Below, piece after piece: positions 21,836 to 35,008 of a stretch of DNA of 64,000 nt. Every line of letters begins with the position of its first letter. The first letter of the stretch is position 1. Source of the stretch: Sipunculus nudus (taxonomy: Eukaryota; Annelida; Sipuncula; Golfingiida; Sipunculidae). The position numbers and the translations under genes are program-made. The notes under the pieces are model-generated. The model had not been told where the DNA came from and ran no database searches. It worked only from the letters and a program-made list of their open reading frames with translations. The stretch lies in NCBI GenBank assembly GCA_026874595.1, contig CM049310.1:1984001-2048000 (forward strand), given 5' to 3'.

Positions 21836-24800
21836 TATGTCATGTGGAGAGGTAAATATTATGCACAAACAGTCTAAATCAGTTCTTAAAGTTCACAATT
21901 CACAGGCCTCATGGACAACAAGTTTGCTATGTCATGTGGAGAGGTAAATATTATCCACAAACTGTCTAAATCAGAACGGTTCAGTTCACAATTCACAGGC
22001 CTCATGGACTACAAGTTTGCTATGTCATGTGGAGAGGTAAATATTATCCACAAACTGTCTGAATCAGTACTAATAGTTCACAGTTCACAGGCCTCATGGA
22101 CAACAAGTTTGCTATGTCATGTGGAGAAGTAAATAATATGCACAAACTGTCTTAATCAGTTCTAATAGTTCACAATTCACAGGCCTCATGGACAACAAGT
22201 TTGCTATGTCATGTGGAGAGGTAAATATTATCCACAAACTGTCTGAATCAGTTCTAATAGTTCACAATTCACAGGCCTCATGGACAACAAGTTTGCTATG
22301 TCATGTGCAGAAGTAAATAATATGCACAAACTGTCTAAATCAGTTCTAAAAGTTCACAATTCACAGGCTTCATGGACAACAAGTTTGCTATGTCATGTGG
22401 AGAGGTAAATATTATCCAAAAACTGTCTAAATCAGAACGGTTCAGTTCACAATTCACAGGCCTCATGGACTACAAGTTTGCTATGTCATGTGGAGAGGTG
22501 AATATTATCCACAAACTGTCTGAATCAGTTCTAATCCTTCACAATTCACAGGCCTCATGGACAACAAGTTTGCTATGTCATGTGGAGAAGTAAATAATAT
22601 GCACAAACTGTCTAAATCAGTTCTAATAGTTCACAATTCACAGGCCTCATGGACAACAAGTTTGCTATGTCATGTGGAGAGGTAAATATTATCCACAAAC
22701 TGTCTGAATCAGTTCTAATAGTTCACAATTCACAGGCCTCATGGACAACAAGTTTGCTATGTCATGTGGAGAAGTAAATAATATGCACAAACTGTCTAAA
22801 TCAGTTCTAATAGTTCACAATTCACAGGCCTCATGGACTACAAGTTTGCTATGTCATGTGGAGAGGTAAATATTATCCACAAACTGTCTGAATCAGTTCT
22901 AATAGTTCACAATTCACAGGCCTCATGGACAACAAGTTTGCTATGTCATGTGGAGAGGTAAATATTATCCACAAACTGTCTAAATCAGTTCTAATAGTTC
23001 ACAATTCACAGGCCTCATGGACAACAAGTTTGCTATGTCATGTGGAGAGGTAAATATTATCCACAAACTGTCTAAATCAGTACTAATAGTTCACAATTCA
23101 CAGGCCTCATGGACAACAAGTTTGCTATGTCATGTGGAGAGGTAAATATTATCCACAAACTGTCTGAATCAGTTCTAATAGTTCACAATTCACAGGCCTC
23201 ATGGACTACAAGTTTGCTATGTCATGTGGAGAGGTTAATATTATCCACAAACTGTCTGAATCAGTTCTAATAGTTCACAATTCACAGGCCTCATGGACTA
23301 CAAGTTTGCTATCTCATGTGGAGAGGTAAATATTATCCACAAACTGTCTGAATAAGTACTAATAGTTCACAATTCACAGGCCTCATGGACAACAAGTTTG
23401 CTATGTCATGTGGAGAAGTAAATAATATGCACAAACTGTCTAAATCAGTTCTAAAAGTTCACAATTCACAGGCTTCATGGACAACAAGTTTGCTATGTCA
23501 TGTGGAGAGGTAAATATTATCCACAAACTGTCTAAATCAGAACGGTTCAGTTCACAAATGACAGGCCTCATGGACTACAAGTTTGCTATGTCATGTGGAG
23601 AGGTAAATATTTTCCACAAACTGTCTGAATCAGTTCTAATAGTTCACAATTCACAGGCCTCATGGACAACAAGTTTGCTATGTCATGTGGAGAAGTAAAT
23701 AATATGCACAAACTGTCTTAATCAGTTCTAATAGTTCACAATTCACAGGCCTCATGGACAACAAGTTTGCTATGTCATGTGGAGAGGTAAATATTATCCA
23801 CAAACTGTCTGAATCAGTTCTAATAGTTCACAATTCACAGGCCTCATGGACAACAAGTTTGCTATGTCATGTGGAGAAGTAAATAATATGCACAAACTGT
23901 CTAAATCAGTTCTAATAGTTCAAAATCCTCATGGACAACAAGTTTGCTATGTCATGTGGAGAGGTAAATATTATCCACAAACTGTCTGAATCAGTTCTAA
24001 TAGTTCACAATTCACAGGCCTCATGGACTACAAGTTTGCTATGTCATGTGGAGAGGTAAATATTATCCACAAACTGTCTGAATCAGTACTAATAGTTCAC
24101 GATTCACAGGCCTCATGGACAACAAGTTTGCTATGTCATGTGGAGAAGTAAATAATATGCACAAACTGTCTAAATCAGTTCTAATAGTTCACAATTCACA
24201 GGCCTCATGGACTACAAGTTTGCTATGTCATGTGGAGAGGTAAATATTATCCACAAACTGTCTGAATCAGTTCTAATAGTTCACAATTCACAGGCCTCAT
24301 GGACAACAAGTTTGCTATGTCATGTGGAGAGGTAAATATTATCCACAAACTGTCTAAATCAGTTCTAATAGTTCACAATTCAAAGGCCTCATGGACAACA
24401 AGTTTGCTATGTCATGTGGAGAGGTAAATATTATCCACAAACTGTCTAAATCAGTACTAATAGTTCACAATTCACAGGCCTCATGGACAACAAGTTTGCT
24501 ATGTCATATGGAGAGGTAAATATTATCCACAAACTGTCTGAATCAGTTCTAATAGTTCACAATTCACAGGCCTCATGGACTACAAGTTTGCTATGTCATG
24601 TGGAGAGGTTAAAATTATCCACAAACTGTCTGAATCAGTTCTAATAGTTCACAATTCACAGGCCTCATGGACTACAAGTTTGCTATCTCATGTGGAGAGG
24701 TAAATATTATCCACAAACTGTCTAAATCAGTACTAATAGTTCACAATTCACAGGCCTCATGGACTACAAGTTTGCTATGTCATGTGGAGAGGTAAATATT

Positions 24801-27612
24801 ATCCACAAACTGTCTAAATCAGTTCTAAAAGTTCACAATTCACAGGCTTCATGGACAACAAGTTTGCTATGTCATGTGGAGAGGTAAATATTATCCACAA
24901 ACTGTCTAAATCAGAACGGTTCAGTTCACAAATGACAGGCCTCATGGACTACAAGTTTGCTATGTCATGTGGAGAGATAAATATTATCCACAAACTGTCT
25001 GAATCAGTTCTAATAGTTCACAATTCACAGGCCTCATGGACAACAAGTTTGCTATGTCATGTGGAGAAGTAAATAATATGCACAAACTGTCTTAATCAGT
25101 TCTAATAGTTCACAATTCACAGGCCTCATGGACAACAAGTTTGCTGTGTCATGTGGAGAGGTAAATATTATCCACAAACTGTCTGAATCAGTTCTAATAG
25201 TTCACAATTCACAGGCCTCATGGACAACAAGTTTGCTATGTCATGTGGAGAAGTAAATAATATGCACAAACTGTCTAAATCAGTTCTAATAGTTCACAAT
25301 CCTCATGGACAACAAGTTTGCTATGTCATGTGGAGAGGTAAATATTATCCACAAACTGTCTGAATCAGTTCTAATAGTTCACAATTCACAGGCCTCATGG
25401 ACTACAAGTTTGCTATGTCATGTGGAGAGGTAAATATTATCCACAAACTGTCTGAATCAGTACTAATAGTTCACGATTCACAGGCCTCATGGACAACAAG
25501 TTTGCTATGTCATGTGGAGAGGTAAATATTATCCACAAACTGTCTAAATCAGTTCTAATAGTTCACAATTCACAGGCCTCATGGACAACAAGTTTGCTAT
25601 GTCATGTGGAGAGGTAAATATTATCCACAAACTGTCTGAATCAGTTCTAATAGTTCACAGTTCACAGGCCTCATGGACAACAAGTTTGCTATGTCATGTG
25701 GAGAAGTAAATATTATCCACAAACTGTCTAAATCAGTTCTAATAGTTCACAATTCACAGGCCTCATGGACAACAAGTTTGCTATGTCATGTGGAGAGGTA
25801 AATATTATCCACAAACTGTCTGAATCAGTTCTAATAGTTCACAATTCACAGGCCTCATGGACAACAAGTTTGCTATGTCATGTGGAGAGGTAAATATTAT
25901 CCACAAACTGTCTCAATCAGTTCTAATAGTTCACAATTCACAGGCCTCATGGACAACAAGTTTGCTATGTCATGTGGAGAGGTAAATATTATCCACAAAC
26001 TGTCTGAATCAGTACTAATAGTTCACAATTCACAGGCCTCATGGACAACAAGTTTGCTATATGTCATGTGGAGAGGTAAATATTATCCACAAACTGTCTG
26101 AAACAGTTCTAATAGTTCACAATTCACAGGCATCATGGACTACAAGTTTGCTATGTCATGTGGAGAGGTAAATATTATCCACAAACTGTCTAAATCAGTA
26201 CTAATAGTTCACAATTCACAGGCCTCATGGACTACAAGTTTGCTATGTCAAGTTGAGAGGTAAATATTATCCACAAACTGTCTGAATCAGTTCTAATAGT
26301 TCACAATTCACAGGCCTCATGGACTACAAGTTTGCTATGTCATGTGGAGAGGTAAATATTATCCACAAACTGTCTAAATCAGTTCTAATAGTTCACAATT
26401 CACAGGCCTCATGGACAACAAGTTTGCTATGTCATGTGGAGAGGTAAATATTATCCACAAACTGTCTAAATCAGTACTAATAGTTCACAATTCACAGGCC
26501 TCATGGACTACAAGTTTGCTATGTCATGTGGAGAGGTAAATATTATCCACAAACTGTCTAAATCAGTTCTAATAGTTCACAATTCACAGGCCTCATGGAC
26601 AACAAGTTTGCTTTGTCATGTGGAGAGGTAAATTTTATCCACAAACTGTCTAAATCAGTACTAATAGTTCACAATTCACAGGCCTCATGGACAACAAGTT
26701 TGCTATGTCATGTGGAGAGGTAAATATTATCCACAAACTGTTTAAATTAGTACTAATAGTTCACAATTCACAGGCGTCATGGACTACAAGTTTGCTATGT
26801 CATGTGGAGAGGTAAATATTATCCACAAACTGTCTGAATCAGTTCTAATAGTTCACAATTCACAGGCCTCATGGACTACAAGTTTGCTATGTCATGTGGA
26901 GAGGTAAATATTATCCACAAACTGTCTGAATCAGTACTAATAGTTCACAATTCACAGGCCTCATGGACAACAAGTTTGCTATGTCATGTGGAGAAGTAAA
27001 TAATATGCACAAACTGTCTAAATCAGTTCTAAAAGTTCACATTCACAGGCCTCATGGACAACAAGTTCGCTATGTCATGTGGAGAGGTAAATATATTCCA
27101 CAAACTGTCTGAATCAGTACTAATAGTTCACAATTCACAGGCCTCATGGACAACAAGTTTGCTATGTCATGTGGAGAGGTAAATATTATCCACAAACTGT
27201 CTGAATCAGTACTAATAGTTCACAATTCACAGGCCTCATGGACAACAAGTTTGCTATGTCATGTGGAGAAGTAAATAATATGCACAAACTGTCTAAATCA
27301 GTTCTAAAAGTTCACATTCACAGGCCTCATGGACAACAAGTTTGCTATGTCATGTGGAGAGGTAAATATTATCCACAAACTGTCTAAATCAGTTCTAAAA
27401 GTTCACAATTCACAGGCCTCATGGACAACAAGTTCGCTATGTCATGTGGAGAGGTAAATATATTCCACAAACTGTCTGAATCAGTACTAATAGTTCACAA
27501 TTCACAGGCCTCATGGACTACAAGTTTGCTATGTCATGTGGAGAGGTAAATATTATCCACAAACTGTCTAAATCAGTTCTAAAAGTTCACAATTCACAGG
27601 CCTCATGGACAA
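21836..27612 (+). repeat. 92-bp satellite array, right part (about 63 monomers)
   Basis: Continuation of the array broken by the LTR element. Blocks of about 12 monomers repeat as higher-order units. The diagnostic AACGGTTCAGTTCAC monomer next to CAGGCTTCATGG occurs at 22360-22450, 23465-23550 and 24840-24920, and also at 14088-14170 on the left. Spacing is about 1105 bp, then 1374 bp. The array ends abruptly near 27612. Variant monomers include ones with part of the unit deleted (23925, 25300) and TATATG expansions (26058). Confidence 0.95.
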
Positions 27613-27667
27613 GTTTGTGTTTAAAAGCATGTTGTTGGTAAACAAGTTCATACATCCTTCAGGTAGG

Positions 27668-28342
27668 CGTTATATATATATATATATATGTCACAGGACA
27701 AACTCTGATCCAGTAGAATCGTCGATCTTACTAGGACCAAGTCCGATCGGACTTTCTACTAGGAGAAACTCCAATCAGACTTTCTACTATTAGGATCGGC
27801 GATTCTACTAGGACAAACTCCGATCATAGCCTCTACTAGGAAAAAGTCCGATCAACCAGAGACCACAGCATAATTAGACTTTCTACTAGTAGAATCGGCG
27901 ATTCTACTAGGACAAACTCCGATCGATGTCTCTACTAGGGCAAACTCCAATCAGATATAAATGTACTAGTTGGATCAGAGCTTCTACTAGGACAAACTCC
28001 GATTGTAGTCTCTACTAGGACAAACTTACCATTATGGTCTAATTTCTGAAACCTGAGATTATGAATAAATTAAACACAGTAATATGGTAACCAAATGTTT
28101 TATTTATGATTATACACTATGACTTTCTAAAAGACTGGAGTATATCATGATTGTTTTATACAATATACAGGACAACGGTTGTTTATTTGGTTTTTAATGT
28201 GGGATTAAACACTGGTATATGGTAATGGTTGACATGTTAGGTTTTTTTGTAAAACCATTATATTTATTCATTGTTTTATGTACTATACTTCTAGAATTCT
28301 TGTTATTGCGCTGTATTTGTCCTGTGACATATATATATAAGA
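27668..28342. mobile_element. MITE-like element with TIR and GATC-dyad blocks
   Basis: The left end has an (AT)n tract then GTCACAGGACAAA (27690), and the right end TTTGTCCTGTGAC (28318-28330) then (AT)n, so the ends are inverted copies. The left interior (27700-28030) is a chain of short repeats of the type TCTACTAGGACAAACTCCGATC with alternating dyads. No transposase is present. Its nature is unclear, but the ends resemble those at 32241-33268 and 57324 in starting ATATGTCA(C/A)GG. Confidence 0.6.
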
Positions 28343-29374
28343 ACTTTTCACAACCAAAATTACCCTTAGAGCATAAATATATACACAGAGGAAGCTGGAA
28401 ATCACATAAATTCTTTTTCAAACGGTAGGTGAATGGGCACCTTTAAATATAACATGATTTTTGTTCAAGTATATTTATGTAAGGAACATTTATTATACAT
28501 TATTTTTATGGTTTACAACTGTTATTCATCTAAACAATTCTTTACAACCAGTATTAAGTGGATGTTAGCCAACACTAGAACTGATCATGCTGACATGAAA
28601 CAATCCCATTTAACCACACTACTGTTTTTTCATTTGTCACATAATTTCTTCATGACAGAAAAAAAAATCAAACCATGCAAATGTCAGTTTTGCATTCAGT
28701 ATCCTGGAAACACAAAAGTGTTGTACATGTGTTTTGGTCATAAATATAATAATTCTGGCTTGCCATCAATGAGCCACAGAGACCTGTGTAATAAATTGGT
28801 ACTCCCATGTTCATATGTATGCAATATATAGTTCATGAGGAAGTGTATTGTGAATACTGTATATTTTTTTCCATGTATGCTCCACCCTCTTGTGTCCTGT
28901 TTTTATCCCTGAGAACAGGATGTGACCTACCAGGTAGATACACTCAACAAAAGGGATCCCACTGACTCTGGTGTTTCCAATATTTTCATGTTTTCTGAAA
29001 AAAGTTGTATCCTATAATTTCCTATATTTTTTAGTATTTAGACTCTTATCTCCTATATTTTCCTCTATTTTTTCACTGCACAATCAGGTTTCTGATGTAC
29101 TGTTATAACTAAATATTTATTGTTACATAGACCTACCATTACAGGGGCTGAACTAAGATTTAGATATGTAGGAGGGGTCCAACCCAGAAGGACTAATGAT
29201 AAAATCTACAAAAAGTCCCCTGGACTGGAAAGGGAGGGTTTAGACCTCAAAAATGGTGTGCAGTAGCTGAAAAAGGAGTGTCCAGATTCCCTGGGCCCCG
29301 ACAAGGCGACAATGGGTACTGGTACAGACTACATGTGTTCTGTTTGACAGAGCTCTGTCAAATTATGCAAATTT
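28343..29374. other. Non-coding stretch
   Basis: A 132-codon frame at 28433-28831 lies here. It has no motif, signal peptide or splice context and is compatible with chance in this composition. Nothing else is supportable. Confidence 0.35.
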
Positions 29375-30384
29375 TTTTATGCCCCCGCCACAAAGTGTCC
29401 GGGGCATATAGTTTTACCCATGTCCGTCCTTCCGTCCTTCAGTCCTTCCGTCCTTCCGAAATCAAACAATTATACAGATTTTTTTTCGCCATGCCTGCAG
29501 ATATTGGCCTAATTTTGGTGTGTGGGCAGATAATGACCATTTACAGATCAAGTTCGTGTTTCGTCCCAGTTGACCTACTTTTGACTGTTTTACGGCGCCT
29601 AAACTTAGAAAATTTCATGAAAAATAGAAATTTTCATGACAAATACACATGTACGGATTTTTTTTCGCAATGCCTGCAGATATTAGCCTGTTTTTTGGTG
29701 TGATGGCAGATAATGACCAGTTACAGATCAAGTTCACGTTTTGTCCCGGTTGACCTACTTTTGACCGTTTTACGGCTCCGTAACTTCGAAAATTTCATGA
29801 AAATAGAAATTTTCATGACAAATACACATTTACAGACTTTTTTTCACAATGCCTGCAGATATTGCCCTGATTTTTGGTGTGTGGGCAGATAATGACCAGT
29901 TACAGATAGAGTTCGCGTTTCGTCCCGGTTGACCTACTTTTGACCATTTACTTTTTAACGTAGAAAATTTCATGAAAAATAGAAATTTTCATGACAAATA
30001 CACATGTACGGATTTTTTTTCGCAATGCCTGCAGATATTAGCCTGTTTATTGGTGTGTGGGCAGATAATGACCAGTTACAGATCAAGTTCGCGTTTTGTC
30101 CCAGTTGACCTACTTTTGACCGTTTTACGGCTCCTAAACATAGAAAATTTCATAAAAAAATATAAATTTTCATGACAAATACACATGTACGGACTTTTTT
30201 TTGCAATGCCTGCAGATATTGGCCTGATTTTTGGTGTGTGGACAGATAATGACCAGTTACAGATGGAGTTCGCGTTTCGTCCCAATTGACCTACTTTTGA
30301 TTGTTTTACGGCTCCTAAACATAGAAAATTTCAAGACAAAATACTAGATATGTCGGAACGACACGAATGCCCCCGCTTGGGGCA
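29375..30384 (+). mobile_element. Hairpin-ended element with 179-bp tandem units
   Basis: It starts with ATGCCCC..GGGGCAT, a hairpin (29380-29408), then ATATAG and a GTCCTTCC microsatellite (29425-29458). Five tandem units of about 179 bp follow, marked by GCCTGCAGATATT at 29493, 29672, 29851, 30027 and 30208. Near the right end lies GTCGGAACGACACGAATGCC. The architecture is that of the other hairpin-microsatellite-tandem elements here. Open frames (29278-29703 and 29972-30175) follow the tandem unit. Confidence 0.65.
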
Positions 30385-31775
30385 AATTAGAAACATTTGT
30401 TAAATTTTGTAAAATTTTTAAAGTTCAGGAAGTGTTGTATGGTCAAAAGTAGGTCAACAAGGGCAAAATGCAAACTCGATCTGTAAAGGGTCATTATCAA
30501 GCAACACACCAAAAATCAGGCCAGTATCTGCAGGCATTGTGAAAAAAAGTCCATATATGTGCATTTTTCATGAAAATTTCTGTCTTTCATGAAATTTTCT
30601 ATGTTCAGGATCCGTCATATGGTGAAAAATAGGTTAACTGGGACGAAATGTGAACTCGATCTGTAAGTGGTCATTACACGCCCACAGACCAAACATTAGG
30701 CCAGTATCTGTAAGCATTGCATTGCGAAACTAGAATATTAGCAAAAGTTGATAATTATTTATAAATTTAAATTGGAGAGGTATATACCATGTTTCATAAC
30801 AATCCACCGAATGCTTCCTGAGAAATAAGCTCTTAAGTTTTTTTCTATACTAAGCTCTGTGACCTTAAAAAGTAGGTCAAGATCACCCATCTTTGAACCT
30901 GACCAAGATTTTGTAAATATAATGCAATAGCACTGAAGAAATGAAGTTCCTGTGATGAATACCTTTGGAGATATCCTGCACAAAAGGCCAAAATTGAAAA
31001 AATCCGATAAAATTTCATTAAAAAATCAAAATTGCAGGTGGCGCCACCAAAATTGTGCAGCACATACAGACCATCAGTCCCAATGACCATAGTAAGTTTT
31101 GTGAAAATCCACACAATGGTTCCTAAGATATAAACTTCTGAGTGTTTTTCTATAATCAGCTCTAAAATGTAGAAAAATTGGTCATTTGCATCATATTTAC
31201 AAAATCTTGGTCAAGTTCAAAGATGGGTGGTCTTGACCTACTTTTCAAGGTCACAGAGCTTAGTATAGAAAAAAACTTAGGGGGATATTTCTCAGGAAGC
31301 ATTTAGTGGATTGTTATAAAACATGGTACATACCTCTCCAATTTAAATTTATAACTGATTATCAGCTTTTGCTAATATTCTAGTTTCGCAATGCAATGCT
31401 TACAGATACTGGCCCAGTGTTTGGTCTGTGGGCACATAGTGACCACTTGCAGATCAAGTTTGCGTTTCGTCCCAGTTAATCTATTTTTGACCATATGACA
31501 GATCCTGAACATAGAAAATTTCATGAAAAACAGAAATTTTTATGAAAAATGCACATGTATGGACTTTTTTTCACAATGCCTGCATACTGGCCTGATTTTT
31601 GGTGTGTTGCTTGATAATGACCCGTTACAGATCGAGTTTGCATTTTGCCCTTCTTGACCTACTTTTGACCATACAACACCTCCTGAACTTAAAAAAATTG
31701 ACAAAATTTAACAAATGTTTCTAATTTGCCCCAGGCGGGGGCATTCGTGTTGTTCCGACACATCTAGTTTTACAA
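30349..31775. repeat. Foldback: 585-bp inverted arms around a 250-bp loop
   Basis: The left arm (30349-30933) and right arm (31188-31775) are inverted diverged copies. The outermost ATGTCGGAACGACACGAATG pairs with CATTCGTGTTGTTCCGACAC, and inner blocks pair around AATATTAGCAAAAG and AAGATTTTGTAAATAT. The left arm overlaps the right end of the 29.4-kb tandem element, and the arms repeat its 179-bp unit, so the foldback arose from two opposed copies of one family. Confidence 0.7.
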
Positions 31776-32240
31776 TGTTTAAGGTCATCTGATTGGTTGC
31801 TTGTTAGTCCGATGCTTATGATTATTCATTGAATGAATATAAGATTAAGGTCACATAGAGTTCATGGATAGGTCAATTAGAAGCTGTTTGGAGAATGGAT
31901 GGTCATGTTAAGTCACTGTGATAACCATGATGGCTCAGTACAAACTCCTGTAATTTACTGTATTTGGAGCTGAAAATTCCTATACACTCGTATATTTCCA
32001 TCTAAAGTGCTCATGTATATAAAGAAGCATCTGTCAGTCACTTACAATGAACTGACAGGTCAGATCAGAGTCAACCCAGGGCTGTCTGAATTACAAAAAT
32101 GCCTTCCCCAGCAGTCCCAAATTGTTGAGCCCTTGTTTAATGCCTTGTTTTGTTTGGTCTTGTTCATTTACTTCATGCTGTCATTATCAATATGGTGTTT
32201 TCTTATAACAGTCAATCAGCCACCTAGTTGCTTGCATACA
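31776..32240. other. Non-coding spacer
   Basis: No repeat ends or supported coding sequence. The 86-codon frame at 32007-32267 has no recognisable features. Confidence 0.35.
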
Positions 32241-33268
32241 TATGTCAAGGCCCAGATCCTGATCTAGACCAATCGGTGATTGGTCAAGACCAGATCCTGA
32301 TTGGGATTTGGTCCAGCCTAAACCCCAATTGGGATCTGGTCCAGCCCTTGTCCAGACCGGATCCTGATCAGGGTTTAGGCCGGACCAAATCCTAATCGAA
32401 ATCTGGGCTGGACCAATTCCCGATTGGTCCAGACCAAATTCCGACTGTGATTCAGTCTGGCCTAAACCCTGATTGGGATCTGGTCTGGACCAATTCCTGA
32501 TTGAGATTCTATGGCAGACTAGAGCAGGCTTTTAGTGTAAATTAACATTATAATTCCATAAGGTTAAGACATGAAAATAATAAACCAAATTGTGTGAAAA
32601 ACTTTATTTTATATATTAATATAGGTAATAAAAATATAAACTATACTACTAATGAACTGGTCTCTCCCGGCCTTGGGGCGGAAATAGGGGGCGTGGCCCT
32701 GGTTCCCCCCCCCCCTCGCTGTCTGACCAGAGAGACCAGTTCTTGACTAGAACTATACATACATATACTGTTTAAAATGTTGATAAGAGAAGTTATAAAT
32801 TGTTGGTTTTCATGAAATAAGGATTTAATTTTTACTTGAATGTAAGCTGTTCATCTGAAAATTTTTAATCCATCAGAAAAGTTGTATTAAAGGTATAAAT
32901 TTATATATGTTGAGAATATCCATATTTGAAACCGTGGACTGAAAACATATTTATCCTAGTTCATATGATACTTAACTTCTTATATATGTCATCCATCTAG
33001 AAAATTTATTCTACTTACAAAATGCATCATCTTTTTAAGTTATAATTTCAGACACCAGATATAAACATGCTCTGAATCTAGGTATGGGCTGACTTGAACC
33101 TTGATAAGTTCAGACAGGAACTCATTCTCTTTCCTAAAAGTTAATGGTCAGGGTTTAGGCCAGACCAAATCCTGATCGGGATTTGGTCCGGCCTAAACCG
33201 AGATCAGGATTTAGTCTTGACCAATCAGCAAAAGGTCCAGATCAGGATCTGGGCCTCAACATCAATAT
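32241..33268. mobile_element. MITE-like element built of GATC-centred dyads
   Basis: The left end TGTCAAGGCCCAGATCCTGA (32243) and right end GATCAGGATCTGGGCCTCAA (33242-33261) are inverted copies. Inside each end is a block of short variable repeats (CTGATTGGGATTTGGTCC, CCTAAACCCTGATCGGGATC and similar) in alternating orientation. A 13-bp perfect dyad, GAACTGGTCTCTC (32654-32666) and its complement (32730-32742), encloses a GC-rich loop with a C run. There is no coding capacity. Confidence 0.65.
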
Positions 33269-35008
33269 ATTTCCAGGAACTTTCTATTTATTTGGTATAT
33301 TTCTACTAATCTTTATGAATAACCTACAATTATCCTAACCAGGCTGTCCAATCAACTGTACCTTGATTGGTATTTGTTAATCTACTAAGTGTATGTTTTG
33401 CCTGCATGCCTACAGTTAACATCTGGAGCTTATATATATGTGGAGAGCTTTTCTGGAGAAGAGGAAAAGAAAAAGCTGTAATTTTGAAAATTATGGATGG
33501 AGTCTGGGGTATTTTTTAAAAATATTAAACATGTTTTGTTCTCTCTCCCCATATTTTTTTGTTTGAATGGGGGGGGGGGGGGGGGGCTCTCCCTGCACAC
33601 ACACACATAAACAACACACTTGATTCATTTAATCCCATTTTTTGCAGTCTGTTGGTGTACTTGCCTCAAAAGAAAGACAATTACTGACAATTTAATTGTA
33701 CACTTACCTTGAAAGAAAGACAATTTGTTTCAATACCTGTTAAATACATTAATGGTCAAAGGCTGTGGTACAGAAAAATAATATTAAGTGCTGTATTTTG
33801 GTATCAAAAAGAGTTCTTTTATTTCGAAGTATTCTCTTGAATAAGAGTTTCTCAGAGCATTTTCCCATTCACTTTCATTTTCATGAAGCAGTGCATGTGC
33901 GGTCAGCATGGATTGTTTGAAAACCTGTCATAGAATGGGTTAAAGATTTCATGGGCAAGTGAGTCCAGTCAGCTGTGTGGTTCATCAATAGCAGAGGTTG
34001 TTACCTTTCAATCCAATTATACTGCTCTGAAGGCTTTGGGAGAGAGTAGGAATTATCCTTGGCACAAGAAAGCGAATAAGGGAGACCAGGGCCACCCCTC
34101 AATGTTGTCATTCTCATTTTGAACTATAAAATATAAATATTTCTAATGATATTTCGTGAAAAAATCTTTTAAATAATCAGATTTACCTTGTGTATTTGTA
34201 TGGATCAGACAAAATTATATTTCATAGAAATTATGTTAATGAAATAATTTAAATTATATTTCTTTGCATTTTATTTTATTTATTTCATTTAATCTTATTT
34301 TTGGCACCAGTTTATAGGACACTTAGTTTATACATTTTAAATTTAGTTACCATGATTTGTGTCCATTGCAAGAATGCCAGCAAACTTTATAATTTGACCA
34401 TGTTATCTAATTATCAGTTTGAACTTTGTATTATCAAATACAGTAATGTGCATTCTACTACTGAAAAACAACTTAATTTTCAGTACAAAGTTGCCTGACT
34501 AACATTAACCTGAACTTGCACTGTTCTTATTAACTCCAACAAGGTTGCAGTAAATAACACCTTATCAGTTATGCTGAGATTGTCAGGTGCAAATTTTTTC
34601 TGAGTGCATTTATGTTTGAGTCATATGTGAAACACGTTTTAAAACTGGTGACAGTTGGGTGATATAGAGCACTTAACGTGACTGCAGGTATGGTTGAATA
34701 GTGTAAGCCCTCATTAAATGACAAGGCTTGGGTATAATCAATGGCTTCATGACATGTGACCACCTCTTAAATCCCCAGCCAGCTTACAGGTTACCACACC
34801 TCCCCCCATGAAAAAGGAGCACTGTTTACAAGGGTTGCTTGCCTACTGGGCACCCTGTTGGGTTTCTTCAATGAGTGCTCCTTCAGTCCTGTACTGAGAG
34901 ACCCCTGGTGAACACCTTGTTGTTGTTTCACCCCAGACACTGTCTACAAACAAGGATCATATACTGAACATAGGACATAGATATACGCAAAGGGAATAAC
35001 AAAACAAA
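33269..35008. other. Non-coding stretch and 5' flank of candidate exon B
   Basis: It contains a poly-G tract (33571-33586) and a CA run (33595-33606). The last 250 bp before 35009 are less AT-rich and would hold the promoter and 5' UTR of exon B if that call is right. No clear core promoter was recognised. Confidence 0.4.

Noticed and set aside
13082-26101. Repeated open frames of about 73 codons (MDNKFAMSCGEV...) as a protein family
   Set aside because: They arise wherever a 93-bp monomer variant resets the frame of a 92-bp satellite. Frames break in every other monomer.
13040-27612. CRISPR-like array
   Set aside because: There are no unique spacers; whole 92-bp units repeat in a eukaryotic satellite.
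28433-28831. 132-codon open frame
   Set aside because: No motif, splice context or codon signal. One such frame is expected by chance in a window this long and AT-rich.
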